Below, piece after piece: positions 35,368-44,488 of a stretch of 64,000 bases of DNA. The stretch lies in NCBI GenBank assembly GCA_020636135.1, contig JACJYK010000002.1, forward strand, positions 267,501 through 331,500, given 5' to 3'. How positions within the stretch are numbered: the first letter of the stretch is position 1; the number at the start of each line of letters is the position of its first letter. This DNA is from Lewinellaceae bacterium (lineage in GTDB: Bacteria > Bacteroidota > Bacteroidia > Chitinophagales > Saprospiraceae). Under the pieces are notes generated by a model. It did not search any database. It was given only the letters and a program-made list of their open reading frames with translations, and was not told where the DNA came from. The translations under genes and the position numbers were made by a program.

Positions 35368-36320
35368 CCGCGGTCGAAATGCTGGATGATCCTTTCAGCC
35401 AATTCAAGGCCGATGCGGGTCTGTGCTTCTTCCGTACTGGCGCCGATATGGGGTGTGACGGAGACTTTATCGTGCGATAACAGGATTGGATTCGGTGTCG
35501 GTTCATTCATAAAGACGTCGATGCCGGCTCCTCCGACCTTGCCACTATTGAGTGCACTTAACAAGGCATCTTCATCGATGGCTCCACCGCGGGCGGTGTT
35601 GATCAGAATAACTCCATCTTTCATTTTTTCAATCTCTGCAGCGCCGATCAGAGGTTTACCTCCTTTGAAAGGCACATGAACGGTGATCACGTCGGCTTCC
35701 TGCAGCATGGTTTCCATTTTTTCTGATTCCAGGTGCAGGCGAACCTTGATGTCGGAATACCGGTCGAATTCAATATCAATTTCGGCTTCGTCAATCACGA
35801 TATCTACGGGGATCACATGCATGCCCAGGGCCAGGGCTATGCGGGCTGATTCCTGGCCGATACGGCCCAGACCGAGGATTCCGAGCGTTCTTCCCCGCAA
35901 TTCAAAACCACTGGAAAAACGTTTTTTAAGCTTGGCAAAATCAGTGCCCTTGGGGAGTTCCCGGTTTGAGAGGTGCAGCCCCCTTGCCAGGGCGAAGATG
36001 TGGGCGAAAGCCAGCTCAGCAACCGATTTAGATGATGCTGCCGGGGTGTTGAACACGGTGATGCCTTTGCTCTGGGCGTAATCCACGTCGATATTGTCCA
36101 GCCCAACACCGCCTCTGGCGATGACCTTGAGATTTGGACACTGATCGATCAGATCTTTGCGGACTTTTGTAGCACTGCGCACAATGATTACATCGTACTC
36201 AGGTAGTCTCTGGGGTAATTCCTCCTGGGGAATTTTTTCGGTATCTACAATGAAATTAGCTTCTTCCAACAGGGTTTGACCATCCTGTTCAATACCATCA
36301 TTGACTAATATACGTATCAT
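35364..36320 (-). CDS. serA: D-3-phosphoglycerate dehydrogenase-like 2-hydroxyacid dehydrogenase
   Basis: This is a 318-residue NAD-dependent 2-hydroxyacid dehydrogenase without a C-terminal ACT domain. The Rossmann motif is GRTLGILGLGRIGQESARIA (about 145-160). NTARGGAIDEDAL supplies the catalytic Arg and HIGASTEEAQTRIG near the C-terminus holds the catalytic His. SVAELAFAHIFALAR is the typical 3-phosphoglycerate dehydrogenase helix. It would feed serine synthesis, but serC and serB are not in the window, so a related hydroxyacid substrate remains possible. Confidence 0.87.
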   Translation of the reverse strand: MIRILVNDGIEQDGQTLLEEANFIVDTEKIPQEELPQRLPEYDVIIVRSATKVRKDLIDQCPNLKVIARGGVGLDNIDVDYAQSKGITVFNTPAASSKSVAELAFAHIFALARGLHLSNRELPKGTDFAKLKKRFSSGFELRGRTLGILGLGRIGQESARIALALGMHVIPVDIVIDEAEIDIEFDRYSDIKVRLHLESEKMETMLQEADVITVHVPFKGGKPLIGAAEIEKMKDGVILINTARGGAIDEDALLSALNSGKVGGAGIDVFMNEPTPNPILLSHDKVSVTPHIGASTEEAQTRIGLELAERIIQHFDRG

Positions 36321-36576
36321 ACTCCCGGTTGATTTTACCTCACAATTTTAAATAAAATATAGGGAAATCCCTTTACAAGTAGGAATAACCCCTGGAATGA
36401 GGCCTGGGGTATGCCTTTCAATATTGCGTATTTTGAAAGAATGGTTGGTGATTATTCTATACCGGCAAATTAACAACCAATATTTATAGAGATACGTGAA
36501 TAAGAGCAAATGAAATTTTTTTTGCCATTGGGATACCGAGAGCCATTCCAGGAACCGTCTACCCATACCTGTGCGG

Positions 36577-36915
36577 CTATTGATTGCCGGAATCCTGCCC
36601 TTTGTTCATCTTGTCCAGCAGGGCCTGCATATCCAGGATGTCCTTTTTCAGCTTTTCATTTTCTTTCATCAATTCCTCGATCCGGGCTTCTTTGATCCGG
36701 ACCTGTTCTTTCAGAATATCCAGGTTGTCGGTGTTAGCCGGATCACTGGAGGTAACCGTAACTTCCTTGCCATCCAGGTGCAGTAAGTGTTTGATGTTGG
36801 CGATACCATCTTCGCCGTTCACATAGGCGGCTACCAGATAAGCGACAGGTGCCAGGATGATGATCAGAAGGAAAAACCGGAAACATCCGGTTGTTTTATA
36901 GGGTCTGCGACTCAT
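36577..36915 (-). CDS. Small membrane-anchored coiled-coil protein
   Basis: This 112-residue protein has one N-terminal membrane segment (about 12-32, FRFFLLIIILAPVAYLVAAYV) preceded by basic residues, so the rest is probably periplasmic. Residues about 65-106 form a strong coiled coil (ILKEQVRIKEARIEELMKEN). The function is unknown. Confidence 0.75.
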   Translation of the reverse strand: MSRRPYKTTGCFRFFLLIIILAPVAYLVAAYVNGEDGIANIKHLLHLDGKEVTVTSSDPANTDNLDILKEQVRIKEARIEELMKENEKLKKDILDMQALLDKMNKGQDSGNQ

Positions 36916-37026
36916 AGTCCAATATGAATTTAGATGTTACCAATTTACCGGGAATAGCCTTATTTCAAAGCATCTTTTCTACTGAAGGGCTTCATTTTCG
37001 GATTAAGCTGTGTATTTAGGGGCAGA

Positions 37027-39153
37027 TCATCCAATTTTACTCCAGGTGATCTGATCCGCAATATGGTCCAGATAGAATCGCAGGGGAGCGTTGAACTCGG
37101 ACTGCAACTGGGGGTCTTTGGTCAGTATCGCTTTGGCCAGAGCCCTGGCTGCCTGCAGGATTTTCCCGTCTTTTCCGAGGTCTGCAATGGCAAACTCCAT
37201 TTGACCACTTTGTCTGGTACCTTCGATGTCACCGGGACCGCGTAATTCCAGGTCCGCCTCAGCGATTTCAAATCCGTTATTGGTGCGCACCATGATATCA
37301 ATGCGTTTTTTTGCTTCGGCGGAAAGATTGAAGCCGGTCATCAGCAGGCAGTAGGATTGTTCTCCTCCCCGGCCGACGCGGCCTCTGAGCTGATGCAGCT
37401 GGGACAAACCGAAACGTTCTGTATTCTCAATAACCATCACGGAGGCATTGGGTACATCCACGCCTACCTCGATAACCGTCGTAGAGACCAGGATCTGAGT
37501 CTTGCGATCAATAAATCGCTTCATTTCATATTCCTTGTCTTCCGGTTTCATCCGGCCATGCACGATGCTCATCTGGTATTTGGGCCGTGGGAAATGCTGG
37601 AGCAGCGCTTCGTATCCGGTTTGCAGATTTTGCAGATCCAGTTTTTCCGACTCTTCGATCAGTGGATAAACCACATAGATCTGCCGGCCGGCTTCGATTT
37701 GCATCCGCAGGAACTCGATTACCTGCGGACGGGTGGCTTCCGTCCGGTGCAATGTTTTTATTTCTTTCCGGCCCGGAGGTAATTCATCAATGACGGATAC
37801 ATCGAGGTCTCCATAAAGCGTCATAGCCAGGGTTCTCGGTATGGGTGTGGCGGTCATGACCAATACATGCGGTGGATGGGGTGATGCTTTCTGCCAGAGT
37901 CGGGAACGTTGTTCCACGCCGAACCGGTGTTGTTCATCGATGATACACAGCCCCAAACGCTTAAAGCGAACCGGATCCTCCAGTAAGGCATGGGTGCCTA
38001 CGATGATGTGGATTTCACCGGCATGCAACCAGCGTAATATCTCCTTGCGCTGGTTGCCCTTCACCGAACCAGACAGGTAGGCAATGCGGATACCCAGTCC
38101 CTGCGTTAACGCCGTAAGGGAACGGTAGTGCTGGCTGGCCAATATCTCAGTGGGTGCCAGTAGGCAGCTTTGAAAACCGTTGTCCAGGGCGATCAGCATG
38201 CACATCAGGGCAACCATCGTTTTCCCACTGCCTACATCACCCTGAAGCAGCCGATTCATCTGGTAGCCGGACCCCAGGTCCTTACGGATCTCTTTGATGA
38301 CCCGCTTTTGGGCATTGGTAAGTTCGAAGGGTAATTTTTCACGGTAAAAATCATTGAGGTGATCTCCTACGACCGGAAAAGCATAACCGGCGGTTGCCAG
38401 AGTACGCTGTTGCTTCAGATAAAGTAACCTCAGTTGGGAGAAAAACAATTCTTCAAACTTCAGACGGAAAGTAGCGCGATCCAGTCGTTCCTGGTCCGGT
38501 GGATAATGGATGAACTCAAGGGCCTCCTGCCGGTCCATCATTTTCGTTTTTTGCAGGAGGTAGTCTGGCAGTGTCTCCGGTATGAGGTCTCCTTTCAACC
38601 GCTCCAGTAAATGTGCGACCAGTCGGGCCCGGCTCCGGCTGTCCAGGCCTGCCTGGTTCAGCTTTTCCGTGCTCCGGTAAACCGGCTCAAATCGAACCGC
38701 CTTTTGCTGACCCCCGGTTTTTTCGATTTCCGGGTGCGCCATGGTTGCAGTCCCCTTGAATACATTCACCTTACCGTATAAGATGTATTCATTCCCGACA
38801 ACCAGGTTCTCAATCCATTGAAATCCTTTGAACCAGATCAGCTGCAGGATGCCGGTATCATCTCTCAGTTTGCCAGTCATTCGTTTTTTTCGGCCGACAC
38901 CGATGGTGCGCAGGTCGGTAAGAATGCCTTTGACCTGCACCGTACTCCCGTCATCGGTTATGTCCCGGATCTGGTGAAAGGTGGTTTTGTCAAGGTAGCG
39001 AAACGGAAAATCAAACAACAGATCTGCAAAAGTATGAATGCCCAGCTCCTGCTGAAGCAGTAAGGCCCTTTTGGGACCGACTCCTTTCAGGAATTCAATG
39101 CTGCTGAGAAGAATGTGATTTCTGGCGATCAATGTTTCGCTTTTCGTAGTCAA
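37027..39153 (-). CDS. recG: ATP-dependent DNA helicase RecG
   Basis: This 708-residue helicase reverses stalled forks and processes Holliday junctions. An N-terminal wedge/OB domain (about 1-240) is followed by the helicase core with Walker A GDVGSGKT (about 305-312) and the DExH box DEQH in IIDEQHRFGVEQR (about 403-415). VMTATPIPRTLAMTLYGDLD is motif III, and FGLSQLHQLRGRVGRGG near 560 is the RecG motif VI. Length is normal. A TACCTTTG box lies about 22 bases upstream of the start codon. Confidence 0.96.
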   Translation of the reverse strand: MTTKSETLIARNHILLSSIEFLKGVGPKRALLLQQELGIHTFADLLFDFPFRYLDKTTFHQIRDITDDGSTVQVKGILTDLRTIGVGRKKRMTGKLRDDTGILQLIWFKGFQWIENLVVGNEYILYGKVNVFKGTATMAHPEIEKTGGQQKAVRFEPVYRSTEKLNQAGLDSRSRARLVAHLLERLKGDLIPETLPDYLLQKTKMMDRQEALEFIHYPPDQERLDRATFRLKFEELFFSQLRLLYLKQQRTLATAGYAFPVVGDHLNDFYREKLPFELTNAQKRVIKEIRKDLGSGYQMNRLLQGDVGSGKTMVALMCMLIALDNGFQSCLLAPTEILASQHYRSLTALTQGLGIRIAYLSGSVKGNQRKEILRWLHAGEIHIIVGTHALLEDPVRFKRLGLCIIDEQHRFGVEQRSRLWQKASPHPPHVLVMTATPIPRTLAMTLYGDLDVSVIDELPPGRKEIKTLHRTEATRPQVIEFLRMQIEAGRQIYVVYPLIEESEKLDLQNLQTGYEALLQHFPRPKYQMSIVHGRMKPEDKEYEMKRFIDRKTQILVSTTVIEVGVDVPNASVMVIENTERFGLSQLHQLRGRVGRGGEQSYCLLMTGFNLSAEAKKRIDIMVRTNNGFEIAEADLELRGPGDIEGTRQSGQMEFAIADLGKDGKILQAARALAKAILTKDPQLQSEFNAPLRFYLDHIADQITWSKIG

Positions 39154-39174
39154 GTAAGGTATTGCCGCTTAGTG

Positions 39175-39182
39175 CAAAGGTA
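39175..39182 (-). promoter_or_regulatory. Predicted -7 box for recG
   Basis: On the minus strand this reads TACCTTTG, matching TAnnTTTG, 21 bases upstream of the recG start. Confidence 0.4.
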
Positions 39183-39245
39183 AGCACCATTTGTTATTTG
39201 AACCCGGAGGCACCGTACAGCGTTAAGAGGTGCTGAGAATTATAA

Positions 39246-39253
39246 TATATTTG
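39246..39253 (+). promoter_or_regulatory. Predicted -7 box for rbfA
   Basis: TATATTTG matches TAnnTTTG and lies 16 bases upstream of the rbfA ATG, implying a very short leader. Confidence 0.45.
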
Positions 39254-39269
39254 CATTAAATCTCGCTCC

Positions 39270-39641
39270 ATGCCTTCCATACGACAAAGTCAGGTTGCTG
39301 AACTTATAAAACGGAATATTTCCATGTTCCTGACCCAAGAAGGATCCTATTTGTATGGTGACCCGCTGGTTACAGTGACCAATGTGGTGATGTCTCCTGA
39401 CCTTCTGATTGCCAAAGTCTACCTCAGTGTTTTCAATACTGAAAATAAGCAGGCGGTTATCCTCGAATTGGAGGAAAACTACAGCAGGGTGAGGCAGGCA
39501 ATGTCAAGCCGTCTGCGCAAACATTTAAGGCGGATGCCTCAGTTTGAATTTTTTCTGGACGACACCCTGGACGAAATGTACCGGCTACGGGACCTCTTTC
39601 AGCGTTTGCGTGAAGACCACCAGATGGGAGAAGAGGAATAA
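39270..39641 (+). CDS. rbfA: Ribosome-binding factor A
   Basis: This 123-residue KH-fold protein acts in late 30S ribosome maturation. Recognisable features are the N-terminal SQVAELIKRNISMFL helix, VTVTNVVMSPDLLIAKVYLSVF and the RKHLRRMPQFEFFLDDTLD segment, which is the RbfA signature (LR..P.L.F..D.). It is divergent from recG and convergent with the Ppx/GppA gene. Confidence 0.94.
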   Translation: MPSIRQSQVAELIKRNISMFLTQEGSYLYGDPLVTVTNVVMSPDLLIAKVYLSVFNTENKQAVILELEENYSRVRQAMSSRLRKHLRRMPQFEFFLDDTLDEMYRLRDLFQRLREDHQMGEEE

Positions 39642-39670
39642 TAAACGGAGGTCTCAACCACATCCGGTGA

Positions 39671-40570
39671 TCATGCGACAAGCTGATGACCGGGATACCA
39701 TTCGGAAAGTATGCCTTCCTTCAGAGCAAACGGAGTATACCAAACCTCCGGGATATCAAAATGCTCGATCAAATAAGCGATCAGGACACAGGCCATTACT
39801 ATGTAACCTACCCGCTCTGACGGAATAGCCGGATGTGCTGCCCGTGCCTCCTGATTCATCGCGGTAATCTCCCGGCAAATCTTGAGCACTTCTTCAGCAC
39901 CCCAGGGGCTGGGTATGGGAAAATAATCATCCAGCACTTCAAAACTTCCGGAAGCCCCGATCATGACCGGCCTGGTATCCCTGAACCGTGCAATCAGTGG
40001 CTGAAAAAATGGATCCAGATAAGTCCGCATTTGATATTCCTCCGCTGCACTTAGCGGATCACTGTGGTGAAACAACCGGTGCAGAACGGCTACGCCGACC
40101 GGGAAGCTTACGGCTTCCACAAGATCATCGTGAGTATGAAAAATGCATTCCACACTGCCACCACCGATATCCAGCATCATGGAGGATGGCATATCGTCCA
40201 GGGGAACATCCATGCGGATACCTTTGCTGATCAACTCAGCCTCCCGGTCCGGACTGATAACATCAATTCTGAGTCCTGTGGCTTGTCGGACACGATCCAA
40301 AAAAACCGGAGTGTTTGTTGCAGTCCGTAATGCGGCAGTTCCGATGGCACGATAGTCTTCAACCTCATAATCCTCCAATTGCTGTGCAAAACCAGCTAAC
40401 GTGCGGATACCTCTTTCCATAGCTGCCTCCGAAAGCTTGTGGATACCGTCCGCACCCAGTTTGACGTAATCACGCACCTTAACCAGTGTGCGCAGAATAG
40501 TTCCATCCTGCTCGACAATAAGCAAATGAAAGGTGTTGGTGCCTAAATCAATGACTGCTTTGCGCTGCAT
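39671..40570 (-). CDS. Ppx/GppA-family phosphatase
   Basis: This 299-residue protein is of the ASKHA-fold exopolyphosphatase/guanosine pentaphosphatase family. The first phosphate-binding motif is IDLGTNTFHLLIVEQDG (7-23) and the second is LDIGGGSVECIF near 133-144. Only the N-terminal two-domain catalytic unit is present, as in short Bacteroidota Ppx proteins. It may hydrolyse polyphosphate or pppGpp; sequence cannot decide between them. A TATCTTTG box lies 13 bases upstream. Confidence 0.92.
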   Translation of the reverse strand: MQRKAVIDLGTNTFHLLIVEQDGTILRTLVKVRDYVKLGADGIHKLSEAAMERGIRTLAGFAQQLEDYEVEDYRAIGTAALRTATNTPVFLDRVRQATGLRIDVISPDREAELISKGIRMDVPLDDMPSSMMLDIGGGSVECIFHTHDDLVEAVSFPVGVAVLHRLFHHSDPLSAAEEYQMRTYLDPFFQPLIARFRDTRPVMIGASGSFEVLDDYFPIPSPWGAEEVLKICREITAMNQEARAAHPAIPSERVGYIVMACVLIAYLIEHFDIPEVWYTPFALKEGILSEWYPGHQLVA

Positions 40571-40582
40571 GTTGATTTTTTA

Positions 40583-40590
40583 CAAAGATA
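40583..40590 (-). promoter_or_regulatory. Predicted -7 box for the Ppx/GppA gene
   Basis: On the minus strand this reads TATCTTTG, matching TAnnTTTG, 12 bases upstream of the start codon, so the leader would be very short. Confidence 0.4.
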
Positions 40591-40627
40591 AGTCCTGCCC
40601 GGTGAAGTACTTTGTGTGCCGCCTGGT

Positions 40628-41281
40628 TCAAAAGTTATAAAATGTATAGAGCGCAATGAAATAAGCTTTCCAGTCACGTAGGACGGGACTCGCTATCCGG
40701 CTCTTCTCCGCATCAAAAAGCTTATTCAATGACCGGGAAAAACGGATACCCCAGCCCCAGTTACGGTTGATTTTGTAGGCAACACCAAGGATGAACCCGA
40801 TATCTGTGGAATTAAACTCTCCTGCAATATTGTTAAAGTTTTCTGGCCGGACGGTTGGGTCCGAGATCCTGGTGCGGATGAGCCGGCCAATGGTCGCTCC
40901 GGCATAAGCATCGACCCGGTAATATTTCTCCTGCTCGTGTTGCCAGTCCAGTAAATGAAACAAAGCATTTACCTCTGCATATTCCGTGGTGACTTTAAGC
41001 GGGGAATCGAGGTAATTTTGCACGCTGAGCCGGTTTGACTTGCTACCCCGCTGGTTATACATCAGTTCGACGGAAAAAGAAAATCGACCGGTGATGTGCG
41101 CGGTGGAGTTGAGCCCTGCCATTAATCCCAAATGATCATAACCCTGCAGATTGTCACCATCGATCTGGGACAAAGACATTCCTGCTATCGCGCCCAGCGA
41201 AAAACGCAACTCCTGGGCTTCGGTCAAATGACCATAACCAAGCAGCAGAACAAAAAGATAAAAATGGTTCAGATTCGGCAC
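40628..41281 (-). CDS. Outer-membrane beta-barrel protein (PorT-like family)
   Basis: This 217-residue protein starts at GTG, chosen because the following residues form a signal peptide ending near TEAQ (residue 23). The mature part alternates hydrophobic strands: LRFSLGAIAGMSLSQIDGD, FSFSVELMYNQRGS and a final AYFIALYTFYNF. This fits the eight-stranded outer-membrane barrel (porin-family, PorT-like) group common in Bacteroidota. The specific role is unknown. Confidence 0.83.
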   Translation of the reverse strand: MPNLNHFYLFVLLLGYGHLTEAQELRFSLGAIAGMSLSQIDGDNLQGYDHLGLMAGLNSTAHITGRFSFSVELMYNQRGSKSNRLSVQNYLDSPLKVTTEYAEVNALFHLLDWQHEQEKYYRVDAYAGATIGRLIRTRISDPTVRPENFNNIAGEFNSTDIGFILGVAYKINRNWGWGIRFSRSLNKLFDAEKSRIASPVLRDWKAYFIALYTFYNF

Positions 41282-41371
41282 AACATCTATTACTTGGGTT
41301 ACTTTCAGCCAGCCGGATCATATGAGCACATTTCGCCATGCTGCTATGCTGGCTGAACCTCAGAAAACGAA

Positions 41372-41379
41372 TATCTTTG
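41372..41379 (+). promoter_or_regulatory. Predicted -7 box for the 41398 gene
   Basis: TATCTTTG matches TAnnTTTG and lies 18 bases before the ATG at 41398. Confidence 0.4.
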
Positions 41380-41397
41380 TTTTAAATTAAACACCCA

Positions 41398-41685
41398 ATG
41401 GGAAATTACACGAAAAGAACCCTGGAAAAATTGGAACACGTCTACAAAGAGTTGGATTACACCGTGCGTTATGAGAAAGGTAATTTTCAATCCGGGTATT
41501 GTTTGGTTGAGCATCAAAAGGTGGTTGTCGTTAATAAATTCTTTGAAGTAGACGGCCGCGTACAGGTATTGCTGGACCTGCTATCCACGATCGGGTTTAA
41601 CCCGGAGCAATTCAGCGAAGAAGGAAAGAAATATTGGGCTTCACTTCGACCTTTATTTAAAGCAGAAGCGGTCGGTGAAGATTAA
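41398..41685 (+). CDS. Conserved small protein, unknown function
   Basis: This 95-residue soluble protein has no signal peptide. It begins with a helical stretch (NYTKRTLEKLEHVYKELDY), then beta strands (SGYCLVEHQKVVVVNKFFEV), then a helix (RVQVLLDLLSTIGF). It looks like a conserved Bacteroidota small protein; no function is assigned. It overlaps the downstream metallo-hydrolase gene by 11 bases and probably forms an operon with it. Confidence 0.8.
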   Translation: MGNYTKRTLEKLEHVYKELDYTVRYEKGNFQSGYCLVEHQKVVVVNKFFEVDGRVQVLLDLLSTIGFNPEQFSEEGKKYWASLRPLFKAEAVGED

Positions 41686-42439
41686 TGTACTTGGAACCGG
41701 CACCTCCCAGGGTATTCCGGTCATCGGATGCCATTGTGCAGTTTGCCGGTCCCGTGATCCCAGGGACCATCGGTTACGTACTTCGGTACTGGTCCGGACT
41801 GCCACCACCACGGTGGTGATTGACGTGGGCCCGGATTTTCGACAGCAGATGCTGCGTGAGAAAGTGGAACAGGTAGATGCGTTGCTGATTACCCACGAAC
41901 ACAACGACCATGTCAGCGGTCTGGATGACGTACGCCCCTATAACTTCATGACCCGCCGTGATATGCCGGTTTTTGGGCTGGAACGGGTGCTGGACGAACT
42001 AAAAATCCGGTTCAGATACATCTTTGACGATAACCCATATCCGGGGGCGCCCCGCATCAAAGCCATTCCTTTGGAAGCATATCAGGCGCTTAAAGTAGGC
42101 GACCTGGATATTTTGCCCCTGGCCATAGAGCACGGAACACTGGATATTTTAGGTTTTTTGTTCCCTCATTTTGCTTATCTCACGGATGTTAAGTTCATTC
42201 CTGCCCGGACTCTGGAGTTGATCCACGGCATTGACGTTCTGATCATCAGTGCCTTACATCACCATCCTCATCATTCGCACATAAATCTCGAAGAAGCATT
42301 GCAGTACATCGAACGGATCCAGCCTAAAAGGTGTTACCTGACACATATGAGTCATAGTATGGGGCTCCACGCGGAAACGCAGGCTTCCCTTCCTTCACAA
42401 GTCTTTTTTGCTTACGATGGACTCGAAATCAACATTTGA
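41675..42439 (+). CDS. MBL-fold metallo-hydrolase (PhnP/RNase Z-like)
   Basis: This 254-residue protein starts at GTG inside the previous gene. The metal-binding motif is His74-x-His76-x-Asp78-His79 (THEHNDH), with further His residues in AIEHGTLDI and HHHPHHSH and a late LTHMSHSM. An N-terminal Cys trio (Cys19, Cys21, Cys24 in GCHCAVC) is typical of PhnP-like phosphodiesterases. A cyclic or nucleotide phosphodiester substrate is likely, but the physiological target is unknown. The next gene begins directly after its stop codon. Confidence 0.9.
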   Translation: MKINVLGTGTSQGIPVIGCHCAVCRSRDPRDHRLRTSVLVRTATTTVVIDVGPDFRQQMLREKVEQVDALLITHEHNDHVSGLDDVRPYNFMTRRDMPVFGLERVLDELKIRFRYIFDDNPYPGAPRIKAIPLEAYQALKVGDLDILPLAIEHGTLDILGFLFPHFAYLTDVKFIPARTLELIHGIDVLIISALHHHPHHSHINLEEALQYIERIQPKRCYLTHMSHSMGLHAETQASLPSQVFFAYDGLEINI

Positions 42440-44470
42440 ATGAATCGATTGGAAAAATCCACCAGCCCTTATCTGCGACAACATGCGCATAATCCGGTGG
42501 ATTGGTATCCCTGGGGTGCAGAAGCACTGGAAAAAGCCCGGAGAGAAGACAAGCCCATCCTCGTAAGTATTGGATATTCCAGTTGCCATTGGTGTCACGT
42601 CATGGAAATGGAATCGTTCATGGATGAATCCGTGGCTGCCTTCATGAACGAGCATTTTGTGAATATCAAGGTTGACCGGGAGGAAAGGCCGGACGTAGAT
42701 CAGGTTTATATGGATGCGGTCCAGTTGCTTACCGGTCGCGGAGGATGGCCTCTGAACTGTTTTCTCACTCCCGGGCTGAAACCGTTTTATGGAGGGACAT
42801 ATTTTCCTCCACAACCCCGCCATGGCATGCCTTCCTGGATGCAACTGCTGGAACGCATCAATCAGGCCTATCAACAGGATCGCAGTCAGGTGGATCATCA
42901 GGCCGATCATCTGACCAATGCCATCCGTGCCCAGAAATCCCATTTACTTCAGAAAGCAGGAGATGACTATACAAACCGAAATGCTCAGGAATCGCTGGAC
43001 GAATGGTATTATGAACTGGCTAAACAATTTGACCGTCAGTACGGCGGTATAGGTCAGGCACCGAAGTTTCCGATGATTACCAGCCTACAATTGCTGCTCC
43101 GGATCTATTATCATACCGGAAAGGAGGAAGCCTTGGAACAGGTACAACGGACATTGCGGTCCATGCTGCGGGGTGGGATTTATGATTTGGCCGGTGGAGG
43201 ATTATCCAGGTACGCCACGGACCGGGAGTGGAAGGTGCCGCACTTTGAAAAAATGCTCTACGATAATGCCCAGCTCCTAGAATTGCTTGGCCAAGTCTAT
43301 CAGCTGGACAGGAATGAAACCTGGGTCTATTTCATCCGTGATATCATATACTTCCTGCGGCAGGAGATGCAGCATAGTCAAGGTGCATTTTACAGTGCAC
43401 TGGATGCAGATTCAGAAGGAATTGAAGGAAAATTTTATACCTGGACCTGGACGGAGTTGGAATCATTGCTCAACGCCGAAGAATGGACCTGGTTCAAAAA
43501 TACATTTGCAGTCACTGTCCAGGGTAACTGGGAACATACGAATATCTTATACCTGCGGGATGAGGTCAGTGTAGAAACACTTTGGACGAAAGACGCCCCC
43601 TGGCAGACCATACGTAAAAAACTCATGTCGCGGCGAGGGGACCGTATCCGGCCGCAGTTGGATGATAAAATATCCACACACTGGAATGGATTGGTGATTA
43701 AAGCCATCTATCAGGCTGGTTCCATTCTCGGGGATCAGCAAATAATAGAGATGGCCGATCAGTCCCTGGATTTTTTCCTGGATCGCTTTCGGAGTACTGG
43801 TAAGCTGGCTCATATTTTTGCCGGAGGCCAATGGCAGGATGAAGTATTCCTCGATGATTACGCAGGTATGGTGGCTGCTCTGGCTGAACGGATCCAGTTA
43901 CCCGGCGGTAAAGCGTATGTTCAGGACGTTCAGGCACTGGTAACCGAGATGACCGGACGGTTTTACCGGCCGGATACCCGTGAATGGCTCATGGTGCCCC
44001 ACTCAAAACACGAATTACCGGTCGAAGTCAAACCAATGTATGATTATGTGCATCCTTCTGCCGCCAGCTCAGCCGTATCTGCATTGATGCGCCTGGGTAA
44101 TCTGCTGGATCGCCCGGATTGGCTGGAGACTTCCAGGGAGACCATGGAGCAAATGCAGCCCCTGGTACAGGGATATGTATCCGGCTTTGTTTCCGGTGCG
44201 GTCAATTTGACCGAGCAATGGTTTGGAATTCATCAACTGGCGATCATCGGCCCGCGCGCTAATGCCTTTCAGGCCTTGCTAAGCAGGATTTATTGGCCGG
44301 ATGTTGTTGTTATGGCCGCTGAAGAACGCGATGAATCAATACCGCTGCTTCAGCACCAGCCTGTAGACCCAAAGAAGACATATTATTTTTTATGTGATCA
44401 ATATGCCTGCAAGATGCCTGTTGAAAACGTTAAAGATTTACAGGCATTACGACAAAACGTTTATTTTTAA
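42440..44470 (+). CDS. Thioredoxin-domain protein of the YyaL/SPATA20 family
   Basis: This 676-residue cytoplasmic protein has an N-terminal thioredoxin-like domain (DUF255) with CHWC at 49-52 inside SSCHWCHVMEMESF. It is followed by a six-hairpin (alpha/alpha)6 glycosidase-like domain, seen in GIYDLAGGGLSRYATD, VPHFEKMLYDNAQLLEL and KISTHWNGLVIKAIYQAG. It matches the family over its whole length. The role is unclear. Its ATG abuts the stop codon of the metallo-hydrolase gene. Confidence 0.93.
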   Translation: MNRLEKSTSPYLRQHAHNPVDWYPWGAEALEKARREDKPILVSIGYSSCHWCHVMEMESFMDESVAAFMNEHFVNIKVDREERPDVDQVYMDAVQLLTGRGGWPLNCFLTPGLKPFYGGTYFPPQPRHGMPSWMQLLERINQAYQQDRSQVDHQADHLTNAIRAQKSHLLQKAGDDYTNRNAQESLDEWYYELAKQFDRQYGGIGQAPKFPMITSLQLLLRIYYHTGKEEALEQVQRTLRSMLRGGIYDLAGGGLSRYATDREWKVPHFEKMLYDNAQLLELLGQVYQLDRNETWVYFIRDIIYFLRQEMQHSQGAFYSALDADSEGIEGKFYTWTWTELESLLNAEEWTWFKNTFAVTVQGNWEHTNILYLRDEVSVETLWTKDAPWQTIRKKLMSRRGDRIRPQLDDKISTHWNGLVIKAIYQAGSILGDQQIIEMADQSLDFFLDRFRSTGKLAHIFAGGQWQDEVFLDDYAGMVAALAERIQLPGGKAYVQDVQALVTEMTGRFYRPDTREWLMVPHSKHELPVEVKPMYDYVHPSAASSAVSALMRLGNLLDRPDWLETSRETMEQMQPLVQGYVSGFVSGAVNLTEQWFGIHQLAIIGPRANAFQALLSRIYWPDVVVMAAEERDESIPLLQHQPVDPKKTYYFLCDQYACKMPVENVKDLQALRQNVYF

Positions 44471-44488
44471 AGGAGAAGTGCAAAGATT